DNA of 19,309 nucleotides, taken from VMSU01 sp031400755. GTDB taxonomy: Bacteria; Desulfobacterota; Desulfobulbia; Desulfobulbales; VMSU01. The notes beneath the pieces were generated by a model. It had not been told where the DNA came from. It saw only the letters and a program-made list of their open reading frames with translations, and ran no database searches. Every line of letters starts with the position of its first letter. Position 1 is the stretch's first letter. This document shows positions 5,796-13,805 of this stretch, in pieces. The DNA lies in the NCBI GenBank assembly GCA_031400755.1, contig JANNQL010000160.1, positions 1 to 19,309 on the forward strand. The letters are read 5' to 3'. The position numbers were made by a program, and so were the translations under genes.

Positions 5796-7835
5796 CTAAA
5801 AGGCAATAATCTGCGGACGCAACAGGATGATCAACTCCTTTTTTTGGCTGGCGGTGCCGTCCCTCTTGAAAAGTTTTCCAAAGAAGCCAGGCATTTCGCC
5901 CAGGCCGACAACGCCCGTTTTTTTATAGTTTTCCGCCGTATCGGACAGGCCGCCCACCACCAGCATATCACCGTTCTTGACCCGGACCATTGTGCTCATT
6001 TCCCTGACATTGACCTTCGGCAGGCCAATCTGATTGCCGCCCATTGTCCTGTACTCGATCGCCTCAGATAACGATGAGGTCATCGGGGTCAAGTTGAGAA
6101 TGACCTGATTGTCGTCCATAATGGTGGCTACGACCCCCATTCCCAGCCCTGACAAGACGTTCCCGGGTTCAATCGTGTATGAGATAACCCCGGTATCAGA
6201 ATCAACTTTCGAATCAATTGATTTTATATAAGTGATATTCTCACCGACGTTGATCATGGCGGGCTGGCCATTCATGACGCTGATCTTAGGGTTAGAAAGG
6301 ACCTCCACATTCCCCTGGGTCTTGATGGCGTCAATCAACACATTAAAATTCAACGGGGCCATGGTCATAAATTTCTGGGTCAACATTGAACCACTAACCA
6401 CTGTCTCTGCAATTGATTGGGATAAAATTCTGTCCGGACCCACGATAGTGATTGAACTGTCCGGGCCAGTGGCAGTGATTGAGCTGTTGGGGCCAGTGGT
6501 AGTAACAGAGCTGTTTGGGCCAGTGATAGTACTCGCCGCCACACCATCTACAATACTAATATCGGTAGAACTGTCCGGGCCAGTGGTAGCAACAGAGCTG
6601 TTGGGGCCAGTACTACTGCTAGTGCTGTCCGGGCCAGTACTTCTATTAGAGCTAGTAACGCTGTTGTTAGTCGTAACAGTAGCATCTTTTCTATTAAGCC
6701 CAGTGTCCGCCCTGAGCTTGCCGGGGTCCACAAGGCCGGTGATTGAAGTCTGCAGCAAGGAACTCCAATCCAGTCCAGTGGTGTTGTCGTTGGACAGGGT
6801 TACCTCAATGATCTTGGCCTCAATTGACACCTGCCGAAAAAGCTCACCCTTCAGGCTCTTGATATAATTATCAACCTTTTTCTGATAGACCCGCGGGGCA
6901 GTCACCGTAATCAAGCCGATCGGTTGGTCTATAGTGTAAAAACCTCGCCCCTTAGTTTTGACGCTAGTCGTTGTGCTGGCCTTCTTCAGTTTAAGCTGTT
7001 CAATGTCAGCCGGGCTGCCGTATCCTTGAGTCTTATCAGCAGGCTGTGCCCCACCGGTTGCCCCGCCTGCATCCGCCTTTCCTGCCTCAGCATCCTTCTC
7101 TTTTTCCTGGGAACTCTCGGTCGCTACTGTGTCGATCTCCAGAATCTTGTCCATATTGGCCTTTATATTGGGCCAAATATCAAATTTATTGTCTTTGCTA
7201 TTAAGGTTCAAAAAGGGCCCATCCGAAGGCGACTTTTTAATGCCAACATTGGTAGAAAACTCAGAAGCCATAAAGGGCACGGCAATATTATATTTTTTAG
7301 TTTCCTTATGCCTGATGACAATGGTGTTCTCTTGCATCTCATGGAAGTAATCGAGCTGGCCCAGGACATTGTCGATGGCCTCGTAAAAGTCCTCTTCCGC
7401 CATGATGGTGACATGGACCAAGGCCTCCTTATCGACATCGTTGGCCCAACTGATGTTCATGGACTTGAGCTTGGCCAGTTCCTGCATGACCATACGTAAA
7501 GGTTTGGCCCCGGCCGGCGCGATCCGCGCCCCCACCGGGGTGGCGAGATCGGCATTGACGTCAGCTCCAGCCCCAGTCCCAGGCTGAAGCTTATACGACG
7601 GGTTCTGGTAACGGACCGGCAGTTGCGTCGAGGTGTCCGCTTCCTCCTTAGGCTTCTCGGCTAAGGGATTAATCGCCCCCTTGCTGTGCTCTTCGATAAA
7701 GGCGGCGGACTGCTTCTCCGGAGTCGACGCTGGGACGCAACCCCAGATCGCGGCGACCAAAACAAGGGCCCACACCCAGATGACGATGCCTGACTTGTGC
7801 ACGCCATGATCATTGGTACGATGTTCTGCTGGCAT
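5796..7835 (-). CDS. Type IV pilus outer-membrane secretin, MshL/PilQ-like
   Basis: 679 residues. It would form the multimeric outer-membrane channel through which the pilus leaves. An N-terminal hydrophobic segment (18-31) ends at WGC (C33), so it may be a lipoprotein, although W at -2 is atypical for a lipobox. An STN/secretin N domain lies at about 108-180 (KPLRMVMQELAKLKSMNISW), and an MshL-like FDIWPNIKANMDKIL at 218-232. A charged linker follows (240-290), then an N1-type repeat (300-330) and the secretin domain from about 333 (SIEAKIIEVTLSNDNTTGLDW ... LNFNVLIDAI ... VEVLSNPKISVMNG). It closes with GLGEMPGFFGKLFKR and ELIILLRPQII, an ending typical of MshL. A nonapeptide-repeat insert (399-468) interrupts the secretin domain. 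GGAGAG lies 6 nt before the ATG. Last gene of the operon. It lacks AMIN domains, which the upstream gene supplies. Confidence 0.9.
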   Translation of the reverse strand: MPAEHRTNDHGVHKSGIVIWVWALVLVAAIWGCVPASTPEKQSAAFIEEHSKGAINPLAEKPKEEADTSTQLPVRYQNPSYKLQPGTGAGADVNADLATPVGARIAPAGAKPLRMVMQELAKLKSMNISWANDVDKEALVHVTIMAEEDFYEAIDNVLGQLDYFHEMQENTIVIRHKETKKYNIAVPFMASEFSTNVGIKKSPSDGPFLNLNSKDNKFDIWPNIKANMDKILEIDTVATESSQEKEKDAEAGKADAGGATGGAQPADKTQGYGSPADIEQLKLKKASTTTSVKTKGRGFYTIDQPIGLITVTAPRVYQKKVDNYIKSLKGELFRQVSIEAKIIEVTLSNDNTTGLDWSSLLQTSITGLVDPGKLRADTGLNRKDATVTTNNSVTSSNRSTGPDSTSSSTGPNSSVATTGPDSSTDISIVDGVAASTITGPNSSVTTTGPNSSITATGPDSSITIVGPDRILSQSIAETVVSGSMLTQKFMTMAPLNFNVLIDAIKTQGNVEVLSNPKISVMNGQPAMINVGENITYIKSIDSKVDSDTGVISYTIEPGNVLSGLGMGVVATIMDDNQVILNLTPMTSSLSEAIEYRTMGGNQIGLPKVNVREMSTMVRVKNGDMLVVGGLSDTAENYKKTGVVGLGEMPGFFGKLFKRDGTASQKKELIILLRPQIIAF
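6432..6641 (-). repeat. In-frame ~27-bp repeats coding TGP(D/N)SS nonapeptides in the secretin
   Basis: Residues 399-468 contain seven copies of GPDS/GPNS-type units, mostly spaced nine residues (TGPNSSVTT, TGPNSSITA, TGPDSSITI), with a non-repeat stretch (TDISIVDGVAA) in the middle. At DNA level the recurring core is gggccagt preceded by ctgtcc or ctgttg. The region is low-complexity, rich in Ser and Thr, and absent from ordinary secretins. Copy number could vary by slippage. Confidence 0.85.
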
Positions 7836-7859
7836 AACTGTCTCTCCAGTGTCGGTAGG

Positions 7860-9851
7860 TTATTGCTTATTGGCCAGGGCGATCCGACCCTTGATGTATT
7901 GGGCCAGGTCCGGCGCCAGATCATAGCCTGAATACAAAATAGCCTTGTACTCAGCTACGGCCAAGTCTGGTTTTTCCTGCTTATCAAAGATGCGGGCCTG
8001 GGCGATCATGGTTTCCAAGCTCGCGTCATACAACTCGGTATATTTCGTCAAGGTGGCAAGGGCGCCAACCAAGTTGGCATTCTCCTCCTGGAACACGGCG
8101 TAACTGAGGAGGGCCGAGCGCGACGGATTAGCGCCGCTGACCGCCTTGTCAAAATAGAGCCGCGCCTCCGGTTGCCGCATATTGGCTAGGCCCACTGCCG
8201 CCTGCAGGGCGGCTTCGGGGTCATCTTTGCTTATGGCCAAGGCCTTTTTGGCATAATCGACCGCCGCCTGATTATAGCCTAAGTCAACGAGACACAGCCC
8301 GGCCATCCGCTTGGCCAGCTCGGCATTATCAGGCCATTTTTCCAAGGCGGTCTGATAAAGGCCCAGGGCCTCTTTAAATTTCCCCTCACGGACCAAGGCA
8401 TTGCCTCGCTGAATGATCCTCTTGGCCTCCATCACTGCTGGCGGCTGATTCAGCTGCTTGTCGATGGCGACGCCCATCTCTCCTTCAGGTGCCTCAACCA
8501 GCGCCTCCTCCTTCTTTTCGTCGACGATCTTCTCCGGCCAAACGAAACCCTTGTCTTTGGCGGAAATGACAATGGTGTTGTGCCGCTCCACCTTTTGCAG
8601 GCCTTTAAGATTCATGATAACATCGAGCAGAAAGTCCCATGGCACTTCGCGTAACGATAAGGTCAAGACGCCGGACACCGACTCATCAATCACGATATTA
8701 CTCCCACCGACCTCTCCCATCAACCGGAAGACGTTGTGCAGGTTGGTCTTATAAAAATCAACCGAGATCCTCTGGCGATCATAGCCTGCCTCAGCAAACT
8801 CGTCACCACTTCCAGCAGCCTTCGGCGCTTGCTTATTGCCGGTGCTGCCAGCCTTGGCTGCCCCGCCGCCTCTGCTGGCCTGCTTGCTGGACGACGCCAA
8901 GATTTCACCTACCGGGTCAGCATCCATGCCGGTGGCGGTTGCCGCCGGCATGGCCGAGGCGCCATCGGTGCTGATCGATACCAGTATCCCCTCAGGGGCA
9001 GGCTTGGCTTCAAAGGCAAACAGACCCTCCAAGCTTGAATCAAAGACAAATCGGGCGCCCTCGGCTCGATCTGATATCCTGATCCGGGAGACGCCGCCGG
9101 CTTCGACCTTCAGCTCCCGATCAAGGGCCGGGGCCTTGACCCCAGGGACATCAACATACATGCGGGCTGGATGGCCATCCCCCTTCGGTAAAGCAACCTT
9201 GGTGAACTCCTGGATAGGTCCGTCGGCCACCAGTAAAATTTTTACCCCGTTCGCCTCTTTGTTGATTTTGAGGTCATAGATCTCAGGAAGCCCATCCTTG
9301 CCGCCGTCAGACGCAGCTTTCGCTGAACCTTCCGCTTCTGGACCAGCTGCTACGGCAGGGAGGCCAGACTGGGCGAGGTCGCTTGCAGCCTTCCCTGCTG
9401 GTGCTTCTGCCTTCACTTCTGGCGCCTTGACTTCGGTGGCAAAGACAATGCTAATATCGTTGGCGTTCCTTTTCACCGTATACTTGCTGTCGACGCTCAG
9501 CAAGATCTCCAGCTTAGCGATGACTGGTTGCTTTTCGGCCAGTATAGCGCCGGTGATCTTGGCAATCGGCGCCTGGTTGACCTCAATCGGCAAACGCAGA
9601 GACTCGGCAAAACCGGCATTGGCGATATCGACCACCACCCGCAGGGGATCAAAGAGCTGATAGGTGGTAAAGGTCGGCGGCATATTGCCTTTTATGGTCA
9701 TGGCAAAACCGTCGTCAGCCTTCTCAAAAACAATGGTCGCGGCCTGATAAGCCCCAGCCCCATCCTGCGCCCAGCATCCGACCCCAGAAGCTGTGGTCAT
9801 AAGCAGAGTCAGGAGCATAATAATCAGTGTCTTAACTCTCAGGATCTTCAC
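7860..9851 (-). CDS. AMIN/STN/TPR periplasmic protein of the type IV pilus operon (PilQ N-terminal half-like)
   Basis: 663 residues, starting GTG at 9851, with gaggggg 7 nt upstream and a 4-bp overlap with the pilP stop (GTGA). Signal peptide at 1-28 (IIMLLTLLMTTASGVGCWA). AMIN-like beta domains lie at about 38-137 and 190-294; in PilQ these bind peptidoglycan. A linker rich in Ala, Gly and Ser follows, then an STN/secretin N domain at about 360-430 (ISVDFYKTNLHNVFRLMGEV, VPWDFLLDVIMNLKGL). Two or more TPR motifs lie from about 475 to 650 (ALVREGKFKEALGLYQTALEKWP). It thus looks like the N-terminal half of PilQ joined to a PilF/MshN-like TPR part, with the channel itself coded by the next gene 24 bp downstream. 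The likely role is to anchor or assemble the secretin in the periplasm; this is inferred. Confidence 0.85.
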   Translation of the reverse strand: MKILRVKTLIIMLLTLLMTTASGVGCWAQDGAGAYQAATIVFEKADDGFAMTIKGNMPPTFTTYQLFDPLRVVVDIANAGFAESLRLPIEVNQAPIAKITGAILAEKQPVIAKLEILLSVDSKYTVKRNANDISIVFATEVKAPEVKAEAPAGKAASDLAQSGLPAVAAGPEAEGSAKAASDGGKDGLPEIYDLKINKEANGVKILLVADGPIQEFTKVALPKGDGHPARMYVDVPGVKAPALDRELKVEAGGVSRIRISDRAEGARFVFDSSLEGLFAFEAKPAPEGILVSISTDGASAMPAATATGMDADPVGEILASSSKQASRGGGAAKAGSTGNKQAPKAAGSGDEFAEAGYDRQRISVDFYKTNLHNVFRLMGEVGGSNIVIDESVSGVLTLSLREVPWDFLLDVIMNLKGLQKVERHNTIVISAKDKGFVWPEKIVDEKKEEALVEAPEGEMGVAIDKQLNQPPAVMEAKRIIQRGNALVREGKFKEALGLYQTALEKWPDNAELAKRMAGLCLVDLGYNQAAVDYAKKALAISKDDPEAALQAAVGLANMRQPEARLYFDKAVSGANPSRSALLSYAVFQEENANLVGALATLTKYTELYDASLETMIAQARIFDKQEKPDLAVAEYKAILYSGYDLAPDLAQYIKGRIALANKQ

Positions 9852-10403
9852 TCTTTGTCCCCCTCTTTTCGCAAAACCATCTCATTGGTCGTAAACCTTT
9901 TGCTGCCGCTGGTGGTCAAAGACCACTCCTCAACGACTACGGCATTGGGCACAATCGCTTTCACCTCACCCCGGCGACCGATTTTGTCTTTCACCCTGAT
10001 GATATGTCCCATGCCGGTCGAGTCCTCCACCATGGCTAAGGCCTGCTGCCCGGAGACCAAGATGGTGACCAAGGTCAATTGGCCAGGCTCAAACAGTTGC
10101 ATGCCTGAGAGAATGGCATCCTCGTCCGGGGCAACTTGGGTCGGCCCTGTTTCTTCGCTGATAAATGGCATGAAAGGATCCGACCGGTTTTCCCGTCGAT
10201 AGGCAAAGGGGATTTGCATAATCTCCTCTATTGTCTTTTTCAGGGCTTGGCCAGCAGGGACACTCGCCTGTTGTGCCTGGGGGCGGGGTCGCCTCGGCGC
10301 CCTGGACTACGCCACTCCCCAGACTAGGCACAAGCCCCAGAACCAGTAGGAGGACGAGCAAGCCGCTCACCTTATTTTTTCGGGGTTTGTCCTGGCGCCG
10401 CAT
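9848..10403 (-). CDS. pilP: Type IV pilus assembly protein PilP, frameshifted
   Basis: The C-terminal 123 codons (from 10219) encode a clear PilP domain: SDPFMPF, then LSGMQLFEPGQLTLVTILVSG, ALAMVEDSTGMGHIIRVKDKIG and a closing beta segment. The signal peptide (SGLLVLLLVLGLVPSLGSGVVQGAEA) lies upstream in a different frame. Removing one base from the five-C run (minus strand; plus 10279-10283) joins them as ...EATPPQAQQASVPAGQALKKTIEEIM..., an ordinary PilP N-terminus. The break is therefore a single +1 event in a homopolymer: sequencing error, phase variation, or a real mutation. PilP links the PilN/PilO complex to the secretin. No lipobox cysteine is visible. The start is uncertain: ATG at 10403 (basic n-region, overlaps pilO), ATG at 10415 or GTG at 10370. 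Confidence 0.8.
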
Positions 10404-11004
10404 TGGTGGGTTCAATAAATTTATAGGTTACCATATCCAGCTTGGCATCAATGAGCATCTCTCCATCCTGCAACTTCGGTCCCCCCAGGGAAATTTTAGA
10501 GACATTGACGATACGGGGCAATTTGCTGACTGTATCGAGAAAATAGCCAACATTATGATAGGTGCCGGTGACCGAAAGCGACACCGGGATCTCGGCGTAA
10601 AACTGCTTGGCAGTTTCATTCCCCGGCACAAAGGACATGATATCCAAGCCAGCGCCGCTGCCCTGGCTGGAGATACTGGACAATAAGGAGGGTATCTCCT
10701 TGGTGTCCGGAATGACTAGGGCCGCTTCCTTGAATTTTGCCGCCAAATCGGCCATCAAGGCCTTCTGCTCTTCGATCTTGGCGGCCTTGGCCTTAACATC
10801 GGCAATTTCAGCCTGCAACTGGGCTACCCCACTCTCCAGGACGATGATCTCCTGACTCTTTGGCGAAAAAAAGAGGAAATAGAAGAGGGCGATCGGCACG
10901 ACAAAGACGGCCGCGGCTATCGCCACTTTAATATTGGTGGCTAAGGTAGCGACCTTGTTGTCAAGAAAAGAATCAAACGCCGCCTTGATATTCTTGGTAT
11001 CCAT
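10372..11004 (-). CDS. pilO: Type IV pilus inner-membrane protein PilO
   Basis: 210 residues. A short cytoplasmic N-terminus is followed by one transmembrane helix (about 27-46, VAIAAAVFVVPIALFYFLFF), then a coiled coil (about 50-97, with heptad-like LESGVAQLQAEIADVKAKAAKIEEQ). The C-terminal part (about 100-200) is a ferredoxin-like PilO domain with the hallmark EIPVSLSVTGTYHNVGYFLD. It pairs with PilN to form the alignment complex between PilM in the cytoplasm and PilP in the periplasm. It starts 11 nt after the pilN stop; the ribosome-binding site is weak (gcggacgg). Normal length. Confidence 0.94.
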   Translation of the reverse strand: MDTKNIKAAFDSFLDNKVATLATNIKVAIAAAVFVVPIALFYFLFFSPKSQEIIVLESGVAQLQAEIADVKAKAAKIEEQKALMADLAAKFKEAALVIPDTKEIPSLLSSISSQGSGAGLDIMSFVPGNETAKQFYAEIPVSLSVTGTYHNVGYFLDTVSKLPRIVNVSKISLGGPKLQDGEMLIDAKLDMVTYKFIEPTNAAPGQTPKK

Positions 11005-11015
11005 AGGCCGTCCGC

Positions 11016-11615
11016 TTATTTTTTGGCCACTGGGGCAGCTGGCGTAGCAGCCGGGGCAGGGGTTTGGACAACTGGCGACAGGACATTGATCGTCATCGAA
11101 AATGATTTCAGTTTCTGGTTGCCGACCATGGTCAGTGATGAATTTTTCAGTTCAGCGCCCGTAAAGAGATCAGATTTGCCAACCTTTTCCATATATTCGG
11201 CAATGGTGGCGTTATCAAGGGCCGTGCCGGCAAGGGTTATGGCCGCGCCGGTATAGTCCAGCGATGTCAGCCACATACGGTCAGCCGCCGTCAGGTTGGC
11301 CATTTCATCAAGCACCCTGGCAGGCAGTTGCGAAGCCCCTTTTAGTCCCTTGATAACCGCCAGTTTAGTCTCGATGACTGCTTGCTCTTTTTTTAGCTTT
11401 TCGATCTCAGCGATCACCGTCTGGTATTTCTGCTTTTCCTGGGTGAGCCGCGCGGTTTCAGTCTTTAGTTCAGTGATCTTCGTGGTCTGACGATAGCCAA
11501 CCAACGCCATGACGCCAAGCAGAACAAAAAAAGCCGCGATCAGGGCCATTATCTCCTGACGGGCCCTGATCCGCTGCTTGATCTGCCGAACCGGCAGTAA
11601 ATTGATTCGTATCAT
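11016..11615 (-). CDS. pilN: Type IV pilus inner-membrane protein PilN
   Basis: 199 residues. It begins with the family signature MIRINLLPVR, the cytoplasmic peptide that docks into PilM. One transmembrane helix (about 22-41) follows, then a coiled coil (44-90) and a ferredoxin-like domain containing WLTSLDYTGAAITLAGTA. The last 20 residues are rich in Pro and Ala. It lies 18 bp after pilM and 11 bp before pilO in the same operon. Normal length and no anomalies. Confidence 0.95.
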   Translation of the reverse strand: MIRINLLPVRQIKQRIRARQEIMALIAAFFVLLGVMALVGYRQTTKITELKTETARLTQEKQKYQTVIAEIEKLKKEQAVIETKLAVIKGLKGASQLPARVLDEMANLTAADRMWLTSLDYTGAAITLAGTALDNATIAEYMEKVGKSDLFTGAELKNSSLTMVGNQKLKSFSMTINVLSPVVQTPAPAATPAAPVAKK

Positions 11616-11633
11616 CGTCAGGCCAACCCTGTG

Positions 11634-12728
11634 CTACAGGTCCGCAGTCCGGATGGCCAAGCCTGCGGCAATGGCCATCTCCGGCGCTATATATTTAACG
11701 TAGGCAGGATCAATCTTGTCCGGATTGATCTCCACCGTGGCAAAGGGATCAAAAATTTCCGTCCTGATCCCGGTCTCCTCGCGCAAAAACTGCTCAAACC
11801 CTTTAATCCTGGCCCCGCCGCCACTCAGCACCAAACGATCGATACCCTCATCGGCATGGCCTGACAGGTAAAAATCAAGGGCCTTTTTGATCTCAAAAAC
11901 CCATTGAGTGCAATTCTTGACAAATATCTCCTCCAGGCAGGCCTGCTGTCCTCCCGGCTCCTGGCTGCCGACCTTGACCGCCTCGGCCTCGGCCGGGTCA
12001 AACCCGCACTTATCGTGAATCTGCTCGGTAATCTGCCGGCTGCCCATGACGACATCACGGGCCAGGATCGAAGTGCCATGGGCGAGAATATTGATGCTCA
12101 TCTTAGTGGCGCCAATATCAACCAAGGCGACATTTTCATCCATGCCGCCGCCGCTGGAGGCAAAAGAGTTCTCCAGGGCAAAGGCGTCGACATCCACCAC
12201 CACCGGTTGCAAGCCGATCTCTTTGAGCATGCCGAGGTAACCATCCACTACTTCTTTTTTGGCCGCCACCAGCATGACATCGGTGCGGTCAGAGGCTGCG
12301 GTGTTGGTCTTGAGGTCCTGAAAATCGAGATACACATCAGCCATGTCAAAGGGAATATACTGCTCGGCCTCGGTGTGGATGTGGTTGGCCAGGTCCTTTT
12401 CAGACATCACGGCCAGATTGATCTTCTTAACGATTACTGAATAGCCGGACATGGAAATAGCGACTTTTTTGCTCTTAATCTGCAGGTTCTTAAGGAGGTT
12501 GGCAATGATCTGACTGACGGCGTTCGCGTCCTGCAGGATGCCATCAACCATGGCGCCTTCCGGCAAGGTGGCGCTGCCAAGTTTAAGGAGCTTTCTGCAA
12601 TTCTTGCCAGTCTCGGCAAATTCGCAGACCTTGACGGCGTAAGATCCGATATCAAGGCCTACTGCCAATTTCTGCCGACTAAACCCAGGCAAGTTGAAAT
12701 GGATGGGGGGAAAGGTAATTTTTCGCAT
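11634..12728 (-). CDS. pilM: Type IV pilus assembly ATPase-fold protein PilM
   Basis: An actin/FtsA-fold cytoplasmic protein that binds the PilN N-terminal peptide. Seen: VGLDIGSYAVKVCEF (phosphate 1 loop), then VIVKKINLAVMSEKDLANHIHTEAEQYIPFDM (SHS2-like part), VALVDIGATKMSINIL (phosphate 2 loop) and RLVLSGGGARIKGFEQFL (adenosine motif). 364 residues from the ATG at 12728. A TTG at 12752 would add eight residues (MVGDFLVR); neither has a strong ribosome-binding site, so the start is uncertain. It is the first gene of the pil operon; a perfect palindrome sits 14 bp before the TTG. Confidence 0.94.
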   Translation of the reverse strand: MRKITFPPIHFNLPGFSRQKLAVGLDIGSYAVKVCEFAETGKNCRKLLKLGSATLPEGAMVDGILQDANAVSQIIANLLKNLQIKSKKVAISMSGYSVIVKKINLAVMSEKDLANHIHTEAEQYIPFDMADVYLDFQDLKTNTAASDRTDVMLVAAKKEVVDGYLGMLKEIGLQPVVVDVDAFALENSFASSGGGMDENVALVDIGATKMSINILAHGTSILARDVVMGSRQITEQIHDKCGFDPAEAEAVKVGSQEPGGQQACLEEIFVKNCTQWVFEIKKALDFYLSGHADEGIDRLVLSGGGARIKGFEQFLREETGIRTEIFDPFATVEINPDKIDPAYVKYIAPEMAIAAGLAIRTADL

Positions 12729-12765
12729 CCGAACCAGAAAATCGCCTACCAAATATTTTCTCTTT

Positions 12766-12784
12766 GGACATGAAAATCATGTCC
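12766..12784. promoter_or_regulatory. Perfect palindrome before pilM, candidate operator or mRNA hairpin
   Basis: ggacatga (12766-12773), aaa, tcatgtcc (12777-12784): perfect 8-bp arms around a 3-nt spacer, between a TATAAT-like box and the pilM start. It could be a binding site for a dimeric regulator of the pil operon, or a hairpin near the ribosome-binding site. Function is inferred from position. Confidence 0.5.
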
Positions 12785-13130
12785 GCTTTAAACCTGATAA
12801 CAGAATTATAATAAAATTAAATCCACAAAAAAAATAGTTTGTCAAGCATATCTCCCAAGAGATCCTCTTGAAATTGCAATTATTTTTTTATTTTTTGGGC
12901 CAACACACAAGAAAAATCATATATATAGTATCTTACATCAACAAACACTACAACATATTGTTTTTAATGTTTTTTCATTAATTTTTTCAGTATCGGAAAC
13001 TTTCTTGTGTTTTGCTCAGAATTAGGATACAAAATGGCGCATATAAATCATAATAAAATTATGTTCGTACAGTTTCATTTGCACATTTTTCTCTTAAGAT
13101 CTCCACGTCCTTAAAATGCAGTACCTGATC
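12785..13130. other. AT-rich divergent intergenic region between pilM and lepB
   Basis: About 345 bp with long A/T runs and no convincing ORF, so probably a double promoter region. It holds short palindromes (caagag-atc-ctcttg at 12856-12870 and aattgcaatt just after) and a 10-bp inverted repeat acacaagaaa at 12905-12914 with its complement at 13001-13010. I cannot place a confident lepB promoter. Confidence 0.6.
12805..12810 (-). promoter_or_regulatory. Possible -10 box of the pil operon
   Basis: A consensus TATAAT on the minus strand, 53 bp from the TTG start. No good -35 hexamer stands 16-18 bp upstream (only a T-rich stretch), and the whole region is AT-rich, so this may be chance. Confidence 0.3.
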
Positions 13131-13136
13131 AAGGAG
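13131..13136 (+). promoter_or_regulatory. Ribosome-binding site deciding the lepB start
   Basis: aaggag stands 6 nt before a TTG at 13143. The in-frame ATG at 13116 has nothing like it upstream. The site therefore argues for the TTG start. Confidence 0.7.
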
Positions 13137-13142
13137 CATCTC

Positions 13143-13790
13143 TTGTTTGATACGCAAACGCACCAGACTAAAAAATCCGTGGTCAGGGAGTATGTCGAGG
13201 CCATTTTAATTGCCTTGCTCCTGGCCATGTTTATCCGTACCTTTATTGTCCAGGCCTTTAAGATCCCCTCCGGCTCCATGGAACCAACCCTGCTTATCGG
13301 AGACCACCTGTTGGTCAATAAATTTATTTACGGGATCAAGAACCCCTTCACCGGCAGCACTTGGCTTGCGATAAAAACACCCGAACGCCGTGATATCATC
13401 GTCTTCAAATATCCGGTCAATCCAGACCAGGACTTCATCAAACGGGTGATCGGCGTCGAAGGCGACACCATCAAAATGGTCAACAAAAAACTATTCGTCA
13501 ACGACGAACCGTTTATCGTTGACGGCGCTGTCTATCGCGACCCCAACATTATTCCCGTCGACCTGAAACCCCGTGACAATTTCGGACCGATTACCGTACC
13601 CAAGGACTCACTCTTTGTCATGGGCGACAACCGGGACAACAGCTATGACAGCCGCTTTTGGAATTTTGTTAAACTGAGCAGCGTCAAGGGCAAGGCCGTT
13701 GTTCTCTACTGGTCATGGAACAGCGACTGGTCGTGGGACAGCGCTAATTTACCGGTGCGGTTCTCCCGCCTGTTTAACCTCATTCATTGA
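13143..13790 (+). CDS. lepB: Signal peptidase I
   Basis: 215 residues from the TTG start (224 from the ATG at 13116). It removes signal peptides from exported proteins on the periplasmic face of the inner membrane. An N-terminal transmembrane helix (ILIALLLAMFIRTFIVQAF) precedes box B with the catalytic serine (IPSGSMEPTL, S45). The catalytic lysine is in box D (FIKRVIGVEGD, K100), and box E is MGDNRDNSYDSR. Complete for the family, with one membrane helix rather than the two of E. coli LepB. pyrB begins only 15 bp after the stop, so the two are probably co-transcribed. Confidence 0.96.
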   Translation: MFDTQTHQTKKSVVREYVEAILIALLLAMFIRTFIVQAFKIPSGSMEPTLLIGDHLLVNKFIYGIKNPFTGSTWLAIKTPERRDIIVFKYPVNPDQDFIKRVIGVEGDTIKMVNKKLFVNDEPFIVDGAVYRDPNIIPVDLKPRDNFGPITVPKDSLFVMGDNRDNSYDSRFWNFVKLSSVKGKAVVLYWSWNSDWSWDSANLPVRFSRLFNLIH

Positions 13791-13805
13791 TTGAGAACCT
13801 TCTTG

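Noticed and set aside
6432..6641. CRISPR-like 27-bp periodicity
   Set aside because: Repeats are contiguous, degenerate and in frame within the secretin gene; there are no spacers.
9528..10202. 224-codon plus-strand ORF across the AMIN/TPR gene and pilP
   Set aside because: Opposite strand to two recognised genes, with biased composition typical of antisense reading.
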